64,000 nt of DNA from Sitta carolinensis (lineage: Eukaryota > Chordata > Aves > Passeriformes > Sittidae), in assembly GCA_032173965.1 (NCBI GenBank), contig CM063283.1, positions 108,028,108 through 108,092,107 on the forward strand, read 5' to 3'. Below are positions 59,401-64,000 of the stretch, piece after piece (within the stretch, counting starts at the first letter, position 1; every line of letters begins with the position of its first letter). The translations under genes were made by a program, and so were the position numbers. The notes below the pieces were generated by a model, which was given only the letters and a program-made list of their open reading frames with translations, was not told the origin of the DNA and made no database searches.

Positions 59401-62400
59401 TTCAAACTTTCTGGACTGCCAGCTGTGTTGTGTTCACTCAGTCTGCAGAGAGAGGCTGTTTGCAGAATGGGTGGTTTTTATAAACCTTCTTCCTCGTTAA
59501 CACGTTTTTCATCCAGCGAAGGCTGTAAAAATGCCAGCTGAGTTCAGCCACCAGCTGCACCTCGTGAGTGGCAAATTCTCCACAACTGCCCAACTGAGGA
59601 AACAATTTGCAAGGCCTACCTAAGCTAAAGTGTATTCAAAAGAACTGGTGACAAAATACGAGAGAAAAACACACTCAGCCTTGTAGCCAAGATCGAGGCT
59701 GAACCCGACTAGAGATTTTCTCACCATTTTTCTTCCAGTGGACTCTCCTGCCTTGGTTATTGAATGGTGTCTTCCAGAAACACGATGTTTACCTCCAGCC
59801 CTGCCACAGTCACCCAACTCAAGGCACCAGCAGCCACCTCTTCCCCCTGCAGCCAGGTCTTTTGTAAAACACCCTCTGAAGGCACTGATTTGGTCTCACT
59901 CTTTGCCTGAGCTTCACCCAAGAGCAGCACAAGGCGGTGCAGCTGGGGGTGATGTTTGGAAAACCTCGTTCATGAAATGTAAATACTTGTAGGTGATTGT
60001 ATAGATAATATGGTCTCATGAAGGAACCACTTGATGTGTCAGTGTTAATACCTGCATCCCTTCATTCCCCTGGCGTTTGTATGCACAGTACATATTTTGC
60101 TTATAGAATACAGAGCAGGGTTGTAATAGAGATGTCTTCAAGCTACATTTATTTGATCTATTTGTTTTTACATTATTTTTATGCTACTAGCGAATGGGCT
60201 GTTTGGGAATCAAAATGCCAAAGCTGAGGTATGAGCAGGATCGCTCATCTCTGTCCCCCATCATCCATGATAAAGAAATCAGACTGGTATTGATTGTGGC
60301 AGAGAGGGGAGCAGCTTACACTAAATATGCAAGTCCATGCCAGTCATTTAACGCCTTTGGAGAGGTGATATTTTTGCCTTAACTTCCTGGCAGTTTAGAG
60401 CTGTGCTGTGCACTGTGGGACAGCATCACATCTTTTGGGAAGACACAGCAGAAAACACCTTCCAGTAAACATCATTAACATGCAGCTTCAGCAAATATTG
60501 GTGATTATGCATCACTCAAGGTTGAAGAATGGCAAGGGAAAGATGTGTTTCTTTAACTAGCACACTGCAGGCATTCAGACTTTGGTGAAGAGGGATCCCA
60601 GCACGGCTGAACCCAGGGCTGTCAGTTCCTGCACTCTCAGTGCCTCCCTGTGTCCCAAGAGCCTTTCTCCTGGTCCCAGTGACCTTGGCAGGTTTGCTGG
60701 CAGTGGCTCCAGCAATCACAGCCCCTGGGAGAGGCTGCCCCAGTGCTCGGGCAGGTTAACACCCCAGGGCTGCCATGATACACATCCCAGGGCTGACTTA
60801 TGTCTTTGAGAATCCCACACCAGGGTGAGTGCTGGTGATTGGTTTGGGGGTCAACACACCCCCCAAAAACCTTGATTTCAACCAAGACAAATGTGCACCC
60901 TGCCACTTGCATGCTTTTGGCCAAATTGCCATCAGGCCTGTCTCCCTCATGGACACTGTGGTCATGTGTCTGAGACCTTGGAACCCAAACATCTTTCCCT
61001 TTTCAGACACAGCTGCTGCTTCCTACAGTTGCTTATCTTTTTGTCTTTTGTCCTCCTGGACGAGGTCAGCCAGACTGTGACTCTTTTTCTGCTGAAGCTG
61101 AAGACTCATTAGCCCCGTTGTGCAGAGCTTGAGGGATTTGCATTTATCATCACCCCATGTGTTTAGACCTTGCTGAAAGTGCTCCTTATCTCTCTCCTCC
61201 ATTGCGAAAGGCATGTAATAACTTCCAAGCCCTTACCAATACCCAGGATATGAATGCTGCCACCTCCAAACAGCCTGTGACACTGCATCCATCAGCTTGT
61301 GTCCATCACATCCCAGCTTTGGGAGAGCTCTGCCTGGACCAGCCTCAGGCAGAAACACATGGATTATGTATCTCCAAATCAGAAGATTTTATTGTTTTCT
61401 AAATGATCATAAAATACATTCCTAGGTATGAGTGTTCTTTATCTTTCCCTCTTGCTGGGAAGTGTGAAAAATAAGGCCTGAGAGTTTAAGAGCAAAGATA
61501 ATTTTTTGTAAGTGCAGGTTTGAGGTTAACATGTGACAAACCTACCACCAGCTCCTAAAATAAGATTAGAAGGTGAGACCAGTCAGTGATGTACAACTGC
61601 CATGGGAACAAGCTTATTTACACAGGAAAAGGTGCATGCCCATTGATTTGCACAAGTACAAATGAGAGTGCCCATGTGTGGACAGACCAGGAGACACCAA
61701 ACAGACCAGAAATGGAAAGCTGAAATATAAAAGGACAGTGGCATTGAAAAAATGCAAGTGTTTGTTTTATGGTTCTTTTATAACAGGCAGTTCATAAGCC
61801 TGTACCCTTCCTAGTCTACTGTAAAAGCAAAGTGAGAAATGCAGGGAGGAGTAACACCTTTAATCAGACCAGCTGAAAACAGCCTGAGAAAACATGTATT
61901 GGGACACACAAAGTCTTGCTCAGGCCAGAGGAGAGGTTCCCCTTCAGATCTGACAAGATGTCGATGTACCTGTTAAGCTTGTCTGGTTTTTATGCCTTTA
62001 GAGGTTACCATTGCTGTCAGGCCATGGGATTCAGCTGTCAGGAACAGCTGGGAGATGGCAAGGGACCCCACATTGCCAGGGGTGCCTGGATGCTGTGTCT
62101 CCCCTCCCTGGCTTTGCTGCTCATTCCTGCAGCCACCAGCTCCCTGCCAAGGGCATCTCTGATGCCCAGTCTGAAACCTGGACTGCCTGGAACAACTTGT
62201 TCTTGGAAAAAGTGCATTTGTGTGGTTAGACACTCTCTGCAGGGATATAGACAAGACATCAATGGTCCCAGACACACTCCTCAGTTCCTGGTTTCCTCAC
62301 CTATGATCTGGAGATGTCCAGTTTTCCAGTATGCCCCATTTACCAGAATGGAAGTTGTCAAGAAGGGCTGGGAGCCTTGGGAGTCTCACATAGTTGATAG

Positions 62401-62475
62401 TACTTCCCATTCCTGGACCAAGGCCAATCTGCTAACAAGGTCACATTTGGAGGATACTGAACTGGAAGACAGGAT
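56461..62475. other. Noncoding stretch, nothing recognised
   Basis: No gene is recognised in this 6-kb stretch. The longest frame is 188 codons (61916-62482, +) in ordinary-composition DNA. It has no recognisable domain and ends beside a CR1. A small hairpin (TTTGGGGG and CCCCCAAA arms) lies near 60843-60867. No transposon is identified. Confidence 0.5.
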
Positions 62476-62506
62476 AAGCTAGGCTAGGCTACACTAGACT
62501 AGGCTA
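62476..62506. repeat. GGCTA-type short tandem repeat
   Basis: AGGCTA-like pentamers with variants (AGCTAGGCTAGGCTACACTA, then GACTAGGCTAGG) sit directly at the 3' terminus of the reverse CR1. They may have grown from that element's terminal short repeat. Confidence 0.7.
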
Positions 62507-63110
62507 GGATAATTTAGGTTGAAAAAGATCTCTAAGTTCTTTGAGTCCAACTATTAACCCAACACTGCCAAGTCTACCCCTAAACCATGTCCCTCAGTGA
62601 CACTTCCACAGGCCTTTTAAATTCCTCCCAGGATGGTGACTCATCCTGGCAGACTGTGGAAAGCCTGTTCCAATGCTTGAAAACCCTTTCCATGTAGAAA
62701 TTTTCCTACTATCAAGCCTAAACTTCCCCTGGAGCAATCTGAGGTAATTTCCTCTCTACCTCTTATTTGGCGATTGGGAGAAAAGACAGATACACACCTG
62801 GCTACACCCTTCTTTCAGGGAGTTGTGGAGAGCAATTAGGTTTCCTCAAGACTCCTTTTTGCTGGGTTAAATAACCCCAGCTCCCTCAGCCTCTCCTGGT
62901 AGGACTTGTGCTCCAGACCCTTCCCCAACTCTGCTGCCTTTCTCTGGAGCTGCTCCAGCCTCTCAATGTCCTTCCTGAACTGAGGGGCCCAGAACTGGAC
63001 ACAGGATTTGAGGTGTGGCCAAGTGCAGGGGACAATCCATTCGCTAGTCCTGCTGGCCACACTATTGCCGATACAAGTCAGGATGTTTGTCTTGCACCAG
63101 GTGCTTAACT
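62507..63110 (-). mobile_element. CR1 LINE, 3' part with ORF2 remnant
   Basis: The reverse-strand copy keeps the CR1 ORF2 C-terminal motifs on the - strand between about 63060 and 62836: TWPHLKSCVQFWAPQFRKDI, then ERLEQLQRKAAELGKGLEHK and YQERLRELGLFNPAKRSLEE. This part is unbroken for about 70 codons, but the element is truncated upstream, before most of the reverse transcriptase, so it is dead. The 3' UTR (about 62507-62620) has the usual GGACATGGTTTAGGGGTAGA and GGGTTAATAGTTGGACTC blocks. It is the opposite strand to the CR1 at 31.5 kb, with similar divergence. Confidence 0.92.
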
Positions 63111-63737
63111 AAGGGGTGTTCTGCTCTTTGGAGTTTCCCACTTACCAACTGGTGCACCTCCTGTGACCTGCATAGCCTCAAGGTAAGTTTTAAAAGGTCA
63201 AAATAAATTGTTTTGACCTTCTAAGGCTTGGGGGAGAAATTGTTATTTCTATTCAGCACCACAGTTTTATTCCATGGTGGAATGAGATTTTTTGCACCTT
63301 TCACTGAAAATTTGGGATATCTTGTAAACTCACCATCCCTCAACCAGTTCTTCCCACGGCCCTTCCCCACAGCAGCTTTGCAGGCTCCTCTGGGGACGTT
63401 GCCAGATGGAAGGGATGCTTTCACATGAGAGTGGTGAGGAGAGGTTGTTCGATTCTCTCCTATATTTGCACCAACAGAAGCTAAAAAAAGAAATGCCTCC
63501 GTACCTACAGTTGCACTAAATATAACTATCTAGCTGGTGTTACATATACATTTTTAAAAGCGTGACATGTGATACTTGCAAAGGGTTGAGCCTGGAAAAT
63601 AAATTACAATGCCAGAGGGCCAGAGCTGTCAGTCACTCCATGCAAGCTAAACCATTGATTGATTTGGTCCTTGAGAGTGGCTGACTTTTCTCTTTGTCAT
63701 CCTCTGAAATAGTAAACTTACTATATTTTCTGGTTTA

Positions 63738-63778
<41 letters not shown>

Positions 63779-64000
63779 AAAATAGTAATAATAATAACTG
63801 ACATCTGAAAATCCAGGGAGAGCCAAGGATGTGGTATAGAGATTTTGGTACACCTAGGGTTAAAACCTCCGGTCCGCAGCACCAGTGATATCAGTCACTA
63901 ATAGTAACCTTGCGTAGCTGCATGCATTAAGGTGGTATTGGATGATAAGGCAGAGGAGCGAGGCAATCTGTTGGGCTACAGCTGAAAATAGAGTCGCTTC
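63111..64000. other. Noncoding stretch to window end
   Basis: No gene is recognised. It holds a 38-base poly(A) tract at 63739-63776 followed by AATAATAATAATAA-like sequence. The last 130 bases (TTAAAACCTCCGGTCCGCAG onward) are complex and may be conserved noncoding DNA, but they are cut by the window edge. Confidence 0.5.
63739..63776. repeat. Poly(A) tract, 38 bp
   Basis: The longest homopolymer in the window: an uninterrupted A run of 38, followed by TTAAAATAGTAATAATAATAA. The true length is prone to sequencing and replication slippage. Confidence 0.95.

Overview
The window reads as noncoding chromosomal DNA from a bird, probably a songbird. The main evidence is the repeat content. There are several truncated CR1 LINEs that keep the avian CR1 3' end. 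There is a solo ERVL-type LTR of the form common in bird genomes, a solo ERV1-type LTR with a target-site duplication, and one or two short LTR ends laid out like avian alpharetrovirus LTRs. No open frame on either strand has a recognisable protein domain, and the longest frames lie in GC-rich or tandemly repeated DNA. I therefore report no protein-coding gene. The window is best read as a gene desert or the inside of a very large intron. These identifications rest on remembered consensus features, not on a database search.

Layout. 1-5 kb: unique DNA with a pyrimidine tract that leads into an exon-like segment, a purine tract, and a CR1 3' tip near 5.1 kb. 5-20 kb: mostly unique DNA with AT-rich blocks that look like conserved noncoding elements (7.4 and 14.4 kb), two old MIR-like SINE remnants near 10.6-10.9 kb, a 49-bp direct duplication at 13.0 kb, A-rich tracts and a (TG)n run. 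20-32 kb: a CR1 3' end at 21 kb, an LTR end at 26.9 kb, a short near-perfect palindrome at 27.6 kb, an AT-rich conserved-looking block at 29 kb, the solo ERVL LTR at 30.8-31.3 kb and a CR1 with degraded ORF2 at 31.5-32.1 kb. 32-44 kb: unique DNA, a possible LTR end at 37.15 kb, a CpG-rich island at 42.5-43.0 kb, a (TTAA)n run and then the solo ERV1 LTR at 43.3-43.8 kb. 44-64 kb: a 27-bp tandem repeat, an AT-rich conserved-looking block at 46 kb, a second CpG-rich island at 53.9-54.9 kb that holds a 36/26-bp minisatellite, an old CR1 3' end at 56.1-56.5 kb and a reverse-strand CR1 at 62.5-63.1 kb.

The sequence gives no basis for gene-to-gene interaction. The two CpG islands and the AT-rich, homeodomain-core-rich blocks are the likeliest functional DNA (promoters or enhancers of a neighbouring gene), but this is inference from composition. 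I found no convincing evidence of a new biological system.
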